Made by a program: the position numbers and the translations under genes. A stretch of DNA of 18,436 nucleotides, taken from NCBI RefSeq assembly GCF_000250875.1, contig NZ_JH604916.1, forward strand, positions 1,086-19,521. The letters are read 5' to 3'. Below, in pieces: positions 8,572 to 16,626 of this stretch. A model generated the notes under the pieces. The model was not told where the DNA came from. It searched no databases and worked only from the letters and a program-made list of their open reading frames with translations. Origin of the DNA: Sutterella parvirubra YIT 11816. Its GTDB lineage: Bacteria > Pseudomonadota > Gammaproteobacteria > Burkholderiales > Burkholderiaceae_F. Position 1 is the stretch's first letter; each line of letters starts with the position of its first letter.

Positions 8572-10229
8572 ATGACCACCACCTTGAAGACCACCATCCT
8601 CGCCGCCGCGATGCTCGCGGCCGGGAGCCTCTCCGCCGCGACGATCACGCTGGACGGCTCGAACCTCACGATTGAAGACGCTTGGACCATCGCTGAAGGG
8701 AAGGCCGACGTCGCGATCGCGCCGGAAGCGCTGAAGAAGCTCGACGAGAGCCACAAGCTCGTCATGGCCTCGGCCGCCAAAGGCCAGGCCGTCTACGGTC
8801 TCACCGTGGGCGTGGGTTGAACAAGGACCAGAAGCTCTTTACGGCGGACGGGAAGCTCTCGCCTGAAGTGCTCGAAGCCTCGAAGGCGTTCAATTTGAAC
8901 GCTCTGCGGTCGCACTCCGCCGGCGTGGGCGAGATGATGCCGGTGAACCTGGCGCGCCTCTCGATGGTGGTGCGCTTGAACACCCTTCTCACCGGCAAGT
9001 CGGGCGCGCAGACGCGGGTCGCCGAGCTCTAACGCGACATGTTGAACAAAGGCGTAACGCCCTTGATCCCGTCCGAAGGCTCCGTCGGCGAAGCCGACAT
9101 CCTGTTGGCGAGCCACGTCGGCGCCGTGAGGATCGGCGAATGGAAGGCGGACGTGAAGGGGAGGATCATGGAAGGCGCCGCGGCCCTTAAGGCGGTCGGC
9201 ATCGCACCGTTGGTCCCCGAAGGGAAGGACGTCTTGGCGATCCTCTCCAACAACTCGGTCGCCATGGCCTACGCGATCGACGCGGCGAGGAACGCCGCGA
9301 AGATCGTTCAGCTGACGCCGACCGTCTACGGGCTCTCCTTGGAAGGCTTGAACGGCAACGTCGCGCCGATCCTCCCGCAGACGATTGGGGCGCGACCCTT
9401 TGAGGGGCTGGCCGACACGGCCGCGGACATGCGCGACGTCCTGAAGGGCTCGTACCTTTGGAATGTCGACGCCGCGCGGCCGCTCCAGGACCCGCTCTCC
9501 TTCCGCGTGACGGTCTACGGGCTCTCGGAAGCCCGCCGCGCCGTGAAGGACCTGGAGGCGCAGATCCTCGTTCAGATCAACTCGACCGACGACAATCCGG
9601 CGACGCTTCTTGACGCCTCGGAAGACTTGAAGGCCGAATCCACCCAGGTCGCGAACTACTTCGTCGAAGGGAACGGCGTCAAGGGCGCGATCATTCCGTC
9701 GGGGAACTTCAACCCGCTCCCCGTGGCTTTGGCGCTGCAGCGCACGTCGGTCGCGATGGCGCACCTCTCGCACTACGCGGTGCAGCGCACCGTGCACCTC
9801 TCCTACGACCATTTCACGGGGCTGACGCGCTTCCTTTCCGACCCTGAGAACAAAGGCCACGCCTTCGGCGCGATCCAGAAGTCCTTCATGGGGCTTCACG
9901 TCGACAACATGGCTCTGGCGCAGCCCGTGAGCCTCTACGGGATGCCGGTCGCGGGCGAGATCGAAGACACCTTCACGAACCTCCTGCAGGCCGCGAAGCG
10001 CCTGGCGCAGATCGACGAGAACCTCTTCCAGATCTACTCGGTCGAAACGCTTCACGCCGCGCAGGCGATCGACCTGCGGAAGATGTTGAAGGACCCGAAG
10101 TTGACGCAGGCCCCGAAGACCGAGGCCTTCTACAAGGCCTACCGCGGGTTGGTTCCGTACGTGAAGCAGGACCGCATCTTCACGGACGACATCCGGAAGG
10201 GTGCGGAGTTCCTCAAGACCTGGAAGTGA
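8572..10229 (+). pseudogene. Exported histidine/phenylalanine ammonia-lyase-like protein, disrupted
   Basis: Three stretches join into one protein of about 552 residues. Frame 1 (8572-8820) has a Sec signal peptide and runs to VYGLTVGVG, then hits TGA. The sequence continues in the -1 frame at 8817 (LNKDQKLF...), consistent with one lost base in GTGGGTTG. That frame then meets TAA at 9030-9032, where a Tyr codon is expected (AEL-stop-RDMLNKG), and continues to 10229. The family pattern of aromatic amino acid lyases is clear (YGLTVGVG, GSVG, LSNN, INSTDDNP, SGNF). Key chemistry is atypical: GSVGEAD replaces GSVGASGD, so the MIO-forming triad is absent, and QDPLSFR replaces QDPYSLR, removing a catalytic Tyr. 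If intact it would act in the periplasm beside the flavoprotein and cytochrome. Two lesions of different kinds argue for real decay, though sequencing error remains possible. Confidence 0.85.
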
Positions 10230-10302
10230 CCGGGTGAGGACGTGAAGGCGTGAGGGGCGCGTCGGCCCCTCCGTCTCACCTCCGGCAACATACATGACCG
10301 CC

Positions 10303-10333
10303 ACGCCTCTCCGGCTTCCAACCGGGGAGGCGT
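10303..10333 (+). terminator. Hairpin downstream of the lyase gene
   Basis: ACGCCTCTCCGG (10303-10314) pairs with CCGGGGAGGCGT (10322-10333) with one T-G wobble and a 7-nt loop. It lies about 75 nt after the lyase stop and has no T-run. It probably marks the end of the reductase/cytochrome/lyase transcription unit. The rest of 10230-10453 shows no gene. Confidence 0.5.
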
Positions 10334-10453
10334 CGTCACATTCGGCACGTTGTTGCGTTGCGCGTCTCCGCATAGGTCGAAGGGCGTATGCCGCCCCGGA
10401 CCTTTCCGCGCTACGCTTCTTCAATCGACCATTCACTACAACGAGGCCCCACC

Positions 10454-11722
10454 ATGACCGCTCTTTCCGACTTCCAGAACCGCCACCGCGACTACGCTGA
10501 GGGGATCTTCGCCGAGATCCGCGCGATGTCCGCCTCCGCCGCCCCCGGGCGCGGCGTGACGCGCTTCGGCTTTACGCCCAAAGAAACGGAGGTGATGGAG
10601 CGCCTCGAAACCTACGGGCGCGAGCTGGGTCTTGAAATCACGCATGACCCGGCCGGGAACACCTGGATGACGATGCCGGGCTCGGACCGCACGAAGCCCG
10701 CCTTCATGACGGGTAGCCACGCCGACAGCGTCTACGACGCGGGGAATTTCGACGGGCTCGCCGGGATCGTCGCGGGCCTCGTGGCCGTGCGCGAGATGCG
10801 CCAAAAGGGCGTGACGCCTTCGCGAGACGTCGTGGTGACGCTGCTTCGCTGCGAAGAGCAGGGGCTCATCGGCTCCAAAGCCATGATGGGGAAGATCACC
10901 CCGGCGGAACTCACCGCCCGGTGGCGTCCCGACATGCCGACCCTTGAAGAGCTCATGCGCGAAGCGGGCGTGGACCCGAAGACGGTTTCGTCCGGCAAGC
11001 CCGTCGTCGACTGCGCAAAGATCGGCGCCTACGTGGAACTCCACATCGAGCAGGGGCTGAGGCTCAACCTCCCTGAGAATCCCCGCGTCGGGCTCGTGAC
11101 GGGCATCCGCGGGATCATCTTCCAGCGCACCGTCAAGGTGATGGGCGCGCCCGGGCACGCGGGCGCGATCGACTACGCCTTCCGTCACGACGCCCTGGCC
11201 GCGACGGTGAAGCTCATCGACCGGATGAACGCCCGCTGGGCGGAGCGCGTCGCCGCCGGGGACGACTTGGTCTTCACGGTCGGGATGCTCAACACGCTCC
11301 CCAACGCCACCTTCAACAAGATTCCGGAAGAAGTCACGTTCTCCTTCGACCTCCGCACGCTCTCGATCGACGTGCGCGATGCCTTCTACGCCGAGATGAC
11401 CGCGGAAGCGGAGAGGATCGGCAAGGTCCACGGGGTGACCTTCGAATTCGGGATGCCCGGTTACATGACCCCCTGCGTCTCGGACCCGGACCTCATGCGC
11501 AAACTCCACCGTGCGGCCGAGAAGGCGGGCGTGCGCGTTCTGGAGGAACCCTCCGGCGCAGGGCAGGACGCGCAGACCTTCGCGAACGAGAAGATCCCCT
11601 TTGCGATGATCTTCGTCGCGAACCAGAATGGGTCGCACAACCCGGACGAAGCGATGAGGACCGACGATTTCTTGGAAGGCTGCGCGGTGTTGGCGGGACT
11701 CGTGGAGGACTTTGATGCGTGA
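10454..11722 (+). CDS. M20-family Zn-dependent amidohydrolase (N-carbamoyl-amino-acid hydrolase/allantoate amidohydrolase type)
   Basis: 422 residues from ATG 10454, with a weak ACGAGG at 10441-10446. There is no signal peptide, so the protein is cytoplasmic. Motifs match the carbamoylase branch of M20 peptidases: GSHADSV (His89), NFDGLAG with metal Asp100, CEEQGLIGS with the Glu pair at 134-135, YVELHIEQG (His197), GAPGHAG, GAGQDAQTFA and NGSHNPDEAM at the C-terminus. The family's two-metal site and dimerisation domain are intact. Length fits the usual 410-430. Members cleave N-carbamoyl amino acids, allantoate or ureidoglycolate, releasing CO2 and ammonia or an amino acid; sequence alone does not decide the substrate. 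It follows the lyase by 224 bp with a hairpin between, so it is probably a separate unit. The acidic small ORF overlaps its end. Confidence 0.9.
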   Translation: MTALSDFQNRHRDYAEGIFAEIRAMSASAAPGRGVTRFGFTPKETEVMERLETYGRELGLEITHDPAGNTWMTMPGSDRTKPAFMTGSHADSVYDAGNFDGLAGIVAGLVAVREMRQKGVTPSRDVVVTLLRCEEQGLIGSKAMMGKITPAELTARWRPDMPTLEELMREAGVDPKTVSSGKPVVDCAKIGAYVELHIEQGLRLNLPENPRVGLVTGIRGIIFQRTVKVMGAPGHAGAIDYAFRHDALAATVKLIDRMNARWAERVAAGDDLVFTVGMLNTLPNATFNKIPEEVTFSFDLRTLSIDVRDAFYAEMTAEAERIGKVHGVTFEFGMPGYMTPCVSDPDLMRKLHRAAEKAGVRVLEEPSGAGQDAQTFANEKIPFAMIFVANQNGSHNPDEAMRTDDFLEGCAVLAGLVEDFDA

Positions 11723-11897
11723 GGGGGTTGACGGGCTTGACGGTCGGGATCCGGACCCGACGGACGCGCTGAAGACGGAAGAGGAGGTCGATCAGGTTTC
11801 TCCGGAGGTCGACGGCGTTGAAGAGGACGACCTTGACGATCTCGACGCGCCCGTGCCCGAGAGTTCCTCGGGCGGGTACATGAATTGGTGGGTGTGA
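11715..11897 (+). CDS. Small, highly acidic protein of unknown function
   Basis: A 60-residue ORF whose ATG at 11715 overlaps the last 8 nt of the hydrolase gene in another frame. A good GGAGG (11704-11708) sits 6 nt before it, which supports real, coupled translation. The product has 20 Asp/Glu and only 3 Lys/Arg, a net charge of about -17. The body looks disordered, and the tail SSSGGYMNWWV is aromatic. A strong terminator follows at 11936-11980. I do not recognise a family. It could be a partner or regulator of the hydrolase, a binding peptide with a functional C-terminal tail, or a chance frame in GC-rich DNA. Confidence 0.5.
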   Translation: MREGVDGLDGRDPDPTDALKTEEEVDQVSPEVDGVEEDDLDDLDAPVPESSSGGYMNWWV

Positions 11898-11935
11898 GGT
11901 TGCCGCCCGGCGGGTGAGCCGGGACCCTCGAAGCC

Positions 11936-11980
11936 AAAAAGCAGAGAGGGACGGTCATGAACGGCCGTCCCTCGCTTTTT
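11936..11980. terminator. Strong bidirectional intrinsic terminator
   Basis: An A5 run (11936-11940), a perfect 9-bp stem GAGGGACGG (11946-11954) / CCGTCCCTC (11965-11973) and a T5 run (11976-11980) form a terminator readable in both directions. It ends the hydrolase/acidic-ORF unit and could also serve the converging minus-strand gene that ends at 12050. Confidence 0.9.
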
Positions 11981-12049
11981 CAGAGACTCACCCGTGTTGG
12001 AATTCGGGTCTGCGGGTGTCAGGTTGTTCGAGTGTCCGGGGGAACGGGC

Positions 12050-13402
12050 TCACCACCCCCGCCGGAACGCCTCCGCCAAAGCCTCCAACAACCGCCGCAC
12101 CCGTCCCGATGCGGCCGCGCGGGCGAAGAACCCGGAATCATCCCGCTCGGCGGCGAGAAGTTCGGTGAGCACGCCGCGAAGGGCCTCGGCGTCGAGTTCG
12201 GGGAGCCGCGCCCAGGCTTCCTCCAAGGGGTTCCTGATCCCCGCGGCTTCGAGCGCCAACCAGTGGTTCGGGATCCGGAAGGCGGCCAAGCGCCCCCGCA
12301 AAGCATTCACGTCCTCCGCGTAGATGAAGAACGTGCCCGCCGGGGAGTCGACTTCTCGCCCTGCGATGGCGGGATCGCGTTCGATGGCGGCGAGGAGCGC
12401 CAGATCGTCCGCGAGCGTCGGCGCACCGGCGCCGATGCGGGGTGCTTGTGCTGCCAGAGATTCCTGGGTTGCGGGATGCGCTTCAGGAACCTGACTTCCG
12501 GAGTGACCGTTCACCTCCGGAACTTCGGTCGCCTGAGCTGCCGACATCACCGCCGTCCCCGCTTCCCGCACGATCACCTCCAACGCGCGCGGCACTTCGC
12601 CCGACTTCACGGCTTCCAGAAAGGCCCCGTCCGAGCGCCGCTCGGTCTCGACCGCGGCGCGCAGCTGCGCGAGGGCCGCCCGCGCGTCCGCCGGATCCGC
12701 CCGGCGGGCATCCAGCGAAGCGGCCGCCACGCCCGCGGCCTGCGCGTCGGCTTCGACCTGCTTCCAAAGCGCGACGGTCTCGGGCGCATAGACCGCGAAC
12801 ATCATCCTGTTCGCCGAAACCGCCTTCCAACCGCCCGCGGCGTCGGGACCTTCGGTTTCGAGCTTCATCAGGAGCGCCCGGTAGGGCGCGGCGTCCGCAA
12901 TGAGGGGCTTCGCGTCCTCCGCACCGGTCGAAGAGCCCTCCGCACCGGCGCCGCACCGGGCACGGTCCTCCGTCCGGAGCCGCTCCGCCACGTCCCGGGC
13001 GGCTTCGCCCAGGTCTTCGTCCCGGAAGGCTTCCACGGGATAGCGCCGAACGTTCTTCGCCATCTTGCGGGCGACGGCGTCGTTCAAATCGAGCCCCAAG
13101 CGGTCGGCCAAAAGCACCGCGTAGATGAGGACGTCGGCGAGTTCCTCGGCCTGTCCCGACTTCTTCGTCTCGACGCGCAGGTCCGTGCCGCTCCACATGA
13201 ATTCGTTCAGGAGTTCGGAAGCCTCAACCGAGAGCGCGATCGCGAGGTCCTTGGGCTCATGAAAGCGCGCCCAGTGCCGGTCGTCGCGGAAGGCGAGGAT
13301 CGAGCGGACGGTCTCGGGCGAGAGCCCGGCGAGCGTGGGAGAGGCGGACGAATCGGACGGGATGGAAGAGGGAGCGTTGGAAGACGTGTCGTGCGGGCGC
13401 AA
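12050..13402 (-). CDS. MazG-like nucleotide pyrophosphohydrolase fused to a duplicated unknown C-terminal module
   Basis: 450 residues. No ATG is available near the N-terminus; the TTG at 13402 has AGAGG about 8 nt upstream. Residues about 30-125 match the MazG-like/DCTPP1 type: WARFHEPKDLAIALSVEASELLNEFMW, with metal residues Glu60 and Glu63, then Glu87 and Asp90 in EELADVLIYA, and KNVRRYPVEAF at the end. This domain hydrolyses non-canonical or excess nucleoside triphosphates to monophosphates and is usually about 100-120 residues alone. The remaining 320 residues are unusual. Two similar segments (about 164-280 and 330-448) share a FAVYAPETVALW / FFIYAEDVNALR element and a DGAFLEAVKSGEVPRALE / SGFFARAAASGRVRRLLE element, separated by an Ala/Glu/Pro-rich linker. 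I do not know the module. The gene is divergent from endonuclease I. Confidence 0.8.
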   Translation of the reverse strand: MRPHDTSSNAPSSIPSDSSASPTLAGLSPETVRSILAFRDDRHWARFHEPKDLAIALSVEASELLNEFMWSGTDLRVETKKSGQAEELADVLIYAVLLADRLGLDLNDAVARKMAKNVRRYPVEAFRDEDLGEAARDVAERLRTEDRARCGAGAEGSSTGAEDAKPLIADAAPYRALLMKLETEGPDAAGGWKAVSANRMMFAVYAPETVALWKQVEADAQAAGVAAASLDARRADPADARAALAQLRAAVETERRSDGAFLEAVKSGEVPRALEVIVREAGTAVMSAAQATEVPEVNGHSGSQVPEAHPATQESLAAQAPRIGAGAPTLADDLALLAAIERDPAIAGREVDSPAGTFFIYAEDVNALRGRLAAFRIPNHWLALEAAGIRNPLEEAWARLPELDAEALRGVLTELLAAERDDSGFFARAAASGRVRRLLEALAEAFRRGW

Positions 13403-13491
13403 GGCGGTACCTCTCGGGATGCGGGCGAATTGAGGATGGATGCCGGATAATTGCGGTCATTCTGCCACAGCGAATCCGAGGAGCCTTTCCG

Positions 13492-14343
13492 ATGCCCGAC
13501 CGCCAGACCGCATTCCCTTCCAAGCCCCGCACCCAAGTCGTCCGCATGGGCTTCTCCATGGGCTTTACCGCGCTTCTCTCGGCGTTGGCGCTGGGGACGG
13601 CGGGTCTCGCCGCCGCGGCGGCTCCTCAAACCGCCCAGGCCACCCAGGTCGCTCAAACGTATAAGGGCAACACCACGAACGACAGCTTCAATCAGGCGAA
13701 GAAAATGTTGGAGCGCCAGGTCTACCCCGACCACCGCGTGACCTTCTACTGCCGTGCGCCGTTCGACGCGAAGAAGCAGATCACGCTCCCCGAAGGCTTC
13801 ACGACGCCGAAGCACGAAAAGCGCGCCCACAGGATCGAATGGGAGCACGTCGTCCCGGCGGAAAACTTCGGCCGCGCGTTCGTCGAGTGGCGTGAGGGCG
13901 CGTCGGTGTGCGTCGACAGCAAGGGGAAAGCCTTCAAGGGCCGCCGCTGCGCCGAAAAGGCGAATGAGGAATTCCGCCTCATGCAGGCCGACATGCACAA
14001 CCTCTTCCCCGCAATCGGGGCGGTGAACGCGATCCGAAGCAACATCCGCTTCGGCGTCCTTCCGGGCGTTCCCAACACCTTCGGGACCTGCGCCATGAAG
14101 GTCGCGGACGGGCGCGTCGAGCCCCCGGAATATGCCCGCGGGACGATCGCGCGCACGGCGAAGTACATGGCGTTGGTCTATCCGAAGTACCGCCTCTCGC
14201 GCCAGGAAACCCAACTCTTCGACGCCTGGGACAAGCAGTACCCGGTCGACGCCTGGGAGTGCGAGCGCGAGCGCCGCATCGCGAAGCTCCAGGGGAACGC
14301 GAACCCCGTGACGCGGGAAGCGTGCCGCAAGGCGGGGCTCTGA
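13492..14343 (+). CDS. endA: Secreted endonuclease I (EndA/Dns family)
   Basis: 283 residues from ATG 13492, with GAGGAG at 13477-13482. A basic N-terminus and hydrophobic segment (about 19-43) form a signal peptide. The mature protein contains the family's active-site block HRIEWEHVVPAENFGR (about 113-128), DMHNLFPAIGAVNAIRSNIRFG (about 167-188) and ARTAKYMAL. Several Cys residues (87, 140, 153 and later) fit disulfide bonding in the periplasm. The enzyme cuts DNA non-specifically outside the cytoplasm, giving nucleotides for nutrition or limiting DNA uptake. It is a single-gene unit, ended by the terminator at 14439-14471. Met19 is an alternative start, but the ribosome-binding site favours 13492. 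Confidence 0.93.
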   Translation: MPDRQTAFPSKPRTQVVRMGFSMGFTALLSALALGTAGLAAAAAPQTAQATQVAQTYKGNTTNDSFNQAKKMLERQVYPDHRVTFYCRAPFDAKKQITLPEGFTTPKHEKRAHRIEWEHVVPAENFGRAFVEWREGASVCVDSKGKAFKGRRCAEKANEEFRLMQADMHNLFPAIGAVNAIRSNIRFGVLPGVPNTFGTCAMKVADGRVEPPEYARGTIARTAKYMALVYPKYRLSRQETQLFDAWDKQYPVDAWECERERRIAKLQGNANPVTREACRKAGL

Positions 14344-14438
14344 GGGCCGGACTCGGATCCCTGCGGCCACCGAACCCATACCATCGGCCGTATCGACGGA
14401 ACCTATCGTCAGGACGCTCGGGATCGAATCCGGCCGCG

Positions 14439-14471
14439 CCCGCGGGATGCGCCTGATCCCGGCGGGTTTTT
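14439..14471 (+). terminator. Intrinsic terminator after endonuclease I
   Basis: CCCGCGGGAT (14439-14448) pairs with ATCCCGGCGGG (14456-14466) with one bulged G and a 7-nt loop, followed directly by T5 (14467-14471). It lies about 95 nt after the endA stop. Nothing else is apparent in 14344-14609 except a CATAAT -10-like hexamer at 14574-14579 without a matching -35. Confidence 0.85.
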
Positions 14472-14609
14472 ACGCGAACGCCTCCGGAGAAGCCCTCCAA
14501 GGAGGCAACAAGTTCTCACACTCTTCTCTACGGGTCAAACCGAAGCTGAGGATGCGGGGAGAAGGCCCGCGGGCATAATGGACCCCGTGAAATTTAACCA
14601 GGTTCCGCC

Positions 14610-15068
14610 ATGACGAATCAGCTTCCCCGCGCACTTCTTGCCGACATTCAGGCCGCACTCGCGGCCGGCGACCTCGCCGGCGCGACGGTGCTTCTGGGCC
14701 CCGACGACGATGAGTGCGTGTCCGCCGCCACCGCGTTCTACCGCGCGGTGCTGGCCGACCGGACGGGCGAAGCCGAAAAGGCGCTCGAATGGCTCGCGAC
14801 CGCGCGCCGCATCGTCGAGAGCCGCTTCTGGGAACCCACCCCTGCGGCGGATGCGCTCTACCGGAAGGCTTTGGGGCTTCTGCCTCCGCCCGGGACGCCG
14901 TTCTCGCCCGCGCTCGAAGCCGTCATGCCGATGTTGGTGAGGGTCTACGTGATCCGCTACGCCGCGTTGATCGCGTGGCGCATGGGTGAAGAAGCCGCCG
15001 CGCGCGAGCAGCTGGCCGACCTGATCCCTGCGGCGCGCAGGGGCGTCATACCCGGGGAGGCGCCGTGA
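14610..15068 (+). CDS. Hypothetical helical protein (TPR-like character)
   Basis: 152 residues from ATG 14610, with a weak ribosome-binding site. No signal peptide or membrane segment is evident. The sequence is Ala/Leu/Glu-rich and predicted largely helical. Repeated patterns (ADIQAALAAGDLAGATVLL, TAFYRAVLADRTGEAEKALEWL, AALIAWRMGEEAAAREQLADL) are reminiscent of tetratricopeptide-like helix pairs, but I cannot assign a family. The stop overlaps the next ATG (TGATG), so it is translationally coupled to the membrane-anchored protein downstream. The pair probably act together. Confidence 0.75.
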   Translation: MTNQLPRALLADIQAALAAGDLAGATVLLGPDDDECVSAATAFYRAVLADRTGEAEKALEWLATARRIVESRFWEPTPAADALYRKALGLLPPPGTPFSPALEAVMPMLVRVYVIRYAALIAWRMGEEAAAREQLADLIPAARRGVIPGEAP

Positions 15069-16402
15069 TGAGGGCACGCTACTGGATGCTCGTCTCGGCG
15101 GCGCTCATCTTCACCGCGTTCGAATCGGGCTTTTTGATCTATCAGCGCACCGTTCAGGAGCAGTTCCTGGAGCGCCTCACCGACCCGGGCGCGGTTTCCG
15201 ACAGCGTGATCATCACGGTCGAGCCGATCGACTCGGGCGTCTTCTCGCGGCGCGACCGCGTGACGGTGCGCGTGGGCTCGTCGATCTACGGCGACGCGAA
15301 GGAAGCGCCGCTTTCGCTTCAGATGGACGTGGAGGCCGACTACGGGCTGCTCGGCCTCTCGGGGCGCATCAAGCCCTTGGCGAACACGCGGTCGGTCACG
15401 GACATTCTCGACATGATCGAGGGGGACCGCCCGGACCTTGACATCCGCTACGGCGTCGACGGCTTCTCGAAGGACCTGATTCTTGAGGCGACGATCTCGC
15501 CCTTCAACGTGCGCTTCGTCGAGGAGAATCCCCTCATTCAGACCGTCTGGCGCGCGGGCGCGGACGACCCCGTGCACTGGAGGGTGAGGCTCACGCCCCA
15601 GGGCTACGGCACGTCGGAGCTCTCCGCCAAGAACGCCCGGATCGTCTTCGACGACGGCATCGGGGGCGAAATGGTCGCAAAGACCGAAGGCTTCCGGGTG
15701 CGGCACGATCTGAGAAGGAGCATGCACAACCCGAACAACCGGGAGTGGTTCATCGAAAAGGCGACGTCGGTTTCCGACAAACAGACCCTGACGGTGCACG
15801 ACCACCGCGGGGCGTTGGAACTCGTGTTGCGCCACCTCTCCACCGAGGCCGAACGCCGCCGCGCGGGCGAAGGCACCCTGGACGGCGACTACGGGTTCGA
15901 CGCGAAGACCTTCACGCTCTCGCTCAAGCCCGAAGGGCGCGAGGCCCAGGCGATCGAAGGGGAGAAGCTGCGGCTTCGCACCCACGGCGACAACGTGCCC
16001 TTGGAGCTTTTTGAACCCATGGACGAGGTGGACCTCGAGGCCCTCTTGAAGAAGGCCGAATCGGTGCGCTTCAGACTGGACGAACTCTCCTTCAGGACGG
16101 CGGGCCTTCCCGCCATGATGAAGGGGCACCTCACCGCCCACTGGGGGCACCACGAGGAGCGCCGCGAAGCGTGCCTCGAATTCCCGGACGAAGGCTTCAA
16201 CGTGGGCTGGAGCCTCGAAGTCGAGCTTCCCGATGCGCTCCTCTCCGCCGTGCGCGCCCTGGCGGGCGGCCGCGTAAGGGGGTTCGATCCCGCGGACTTC
16301 ATGGTTGCGAAGGAACTCCACGGGGCCCCGTACCACACGCTCGACTTCCGGGGCGACCTGAAGCGCGGGGCGGAACTGAACGGGATGCCGGCCGGTTTCT
16401 GA
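15068..16402 (+). CDS. Membrane-anchored DUF945/YdgA-like protein
   Basis: 444 residues from ATG 15068, with GGGGAGG at 15054-15060; GTG 15065 is an alternative. An N-terminal hydrophobic segment (about 8-26) has no obvious cleavage site and should act as a membrane anchor with a periplasmic body. The rest is beta-rich with alternating polar and hydrophobic strands. It ends YHTLDFRGDLKRGAELNGMPAG, which recalls the C-terminal strand pair plus NG turn of DUF945 (YdgA-like) proteins. The family's function is unknown to me. It is coupled to the preceding hypothetical gene and followed by a hairpin. The family assignment is tentative, while the coding call is firm on codon pattern, length and coupling. 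Confidence 0.75.
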   Translation: MRARYWMLVSAALIFTAFESGFLIYQRTVQEQFLERLTDPGAVSDSVIITVEPIDSGVFSRRDRVTVRVGSSIYGDAKEAPLSLQMDVEADYGLLGLSGRIKPLANTRSVTDILDMIEGDRPDLDIRYGVDGFSKDLILEATISPFNVRFVEENPLIQTVWRAGADDPVHWRVRLTPQGYGTSELSAKNARIVFDDGIGGEMVAKTEGFRVRHDLRRSMHNPNNREWFIEKATSVSDKQTLTVHDHRGALELVLRHLSTEAERRRAGEGTLDGDYGFDAKTFTLSLKPEGREAQAIEGEKLRLRTHGDNVPLELFEPMDEVDLEALLKKAESVRFRLDELSFRTAGLPAMMKGHLTAHWGHHEERREACLEFPDEGFNVGWSLEVELPDALLSAVRALAGGRVRGFDPADFMVAKELHGAPYHTLDFRGDLKRGAELNGMPAGF

Positions 16403-16446
16403 AGGCCGCACCAAAAAGAATCAAAAGGTCCAAAAAGATGACCGAA

Positions 16447-16479
16447 GGAGGGCGAATACCGGCGTAGTGTTCGCCCTCC
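16447..16479 (+). terminator. Hairpin after the DUF945-like gene
   Basis: GGAGGGCGAA (16447-16456) pairs perfectly with TTCGCCCTCC (16470-16479) around a 13-nt loop. Only a short T-run (TAGTTT) follows and A-rich sequence precedes it. It is probably a terminator for the two-gene unit. In 16480-16626 I see a TACAAT hexamer (16515-16520) without a -35 and a small TGGGG/CCCCA hairpin (16545-16559). Confidence 0.65.
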
Positions 16480-16626
16480 GTAGTTTCCATGCCGTGCGGG
16501 ATTTCCCAAGGCGCTACAATGCCCGTGGCAGGGCGGATGCCGTATGGGGAGGTTCCCCAGGGCGTCCGCATCTTCTTGCCCGGCTTTCCACGCAGCCCGT
16601 TTCCCACAACTCTCCCGGATCCCGAC

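Noticed and set aside
8812..8825. Programmed -1 frameshift in the lyase gene
   Set aside because: GTGGGTTGAAC has no slippery heptamer of the usual X-XXY-YYZ form, and a second lesion (in-frame TAA at 9030) follows, so decay or sequencing error is simpler.
16515..16520. TACAAT as a promoter -10 for the AbgA-like gene
   Set aside because: The hexamer at the proper -35 distance is CCGTGC, which does not support a sigma70 promoter.
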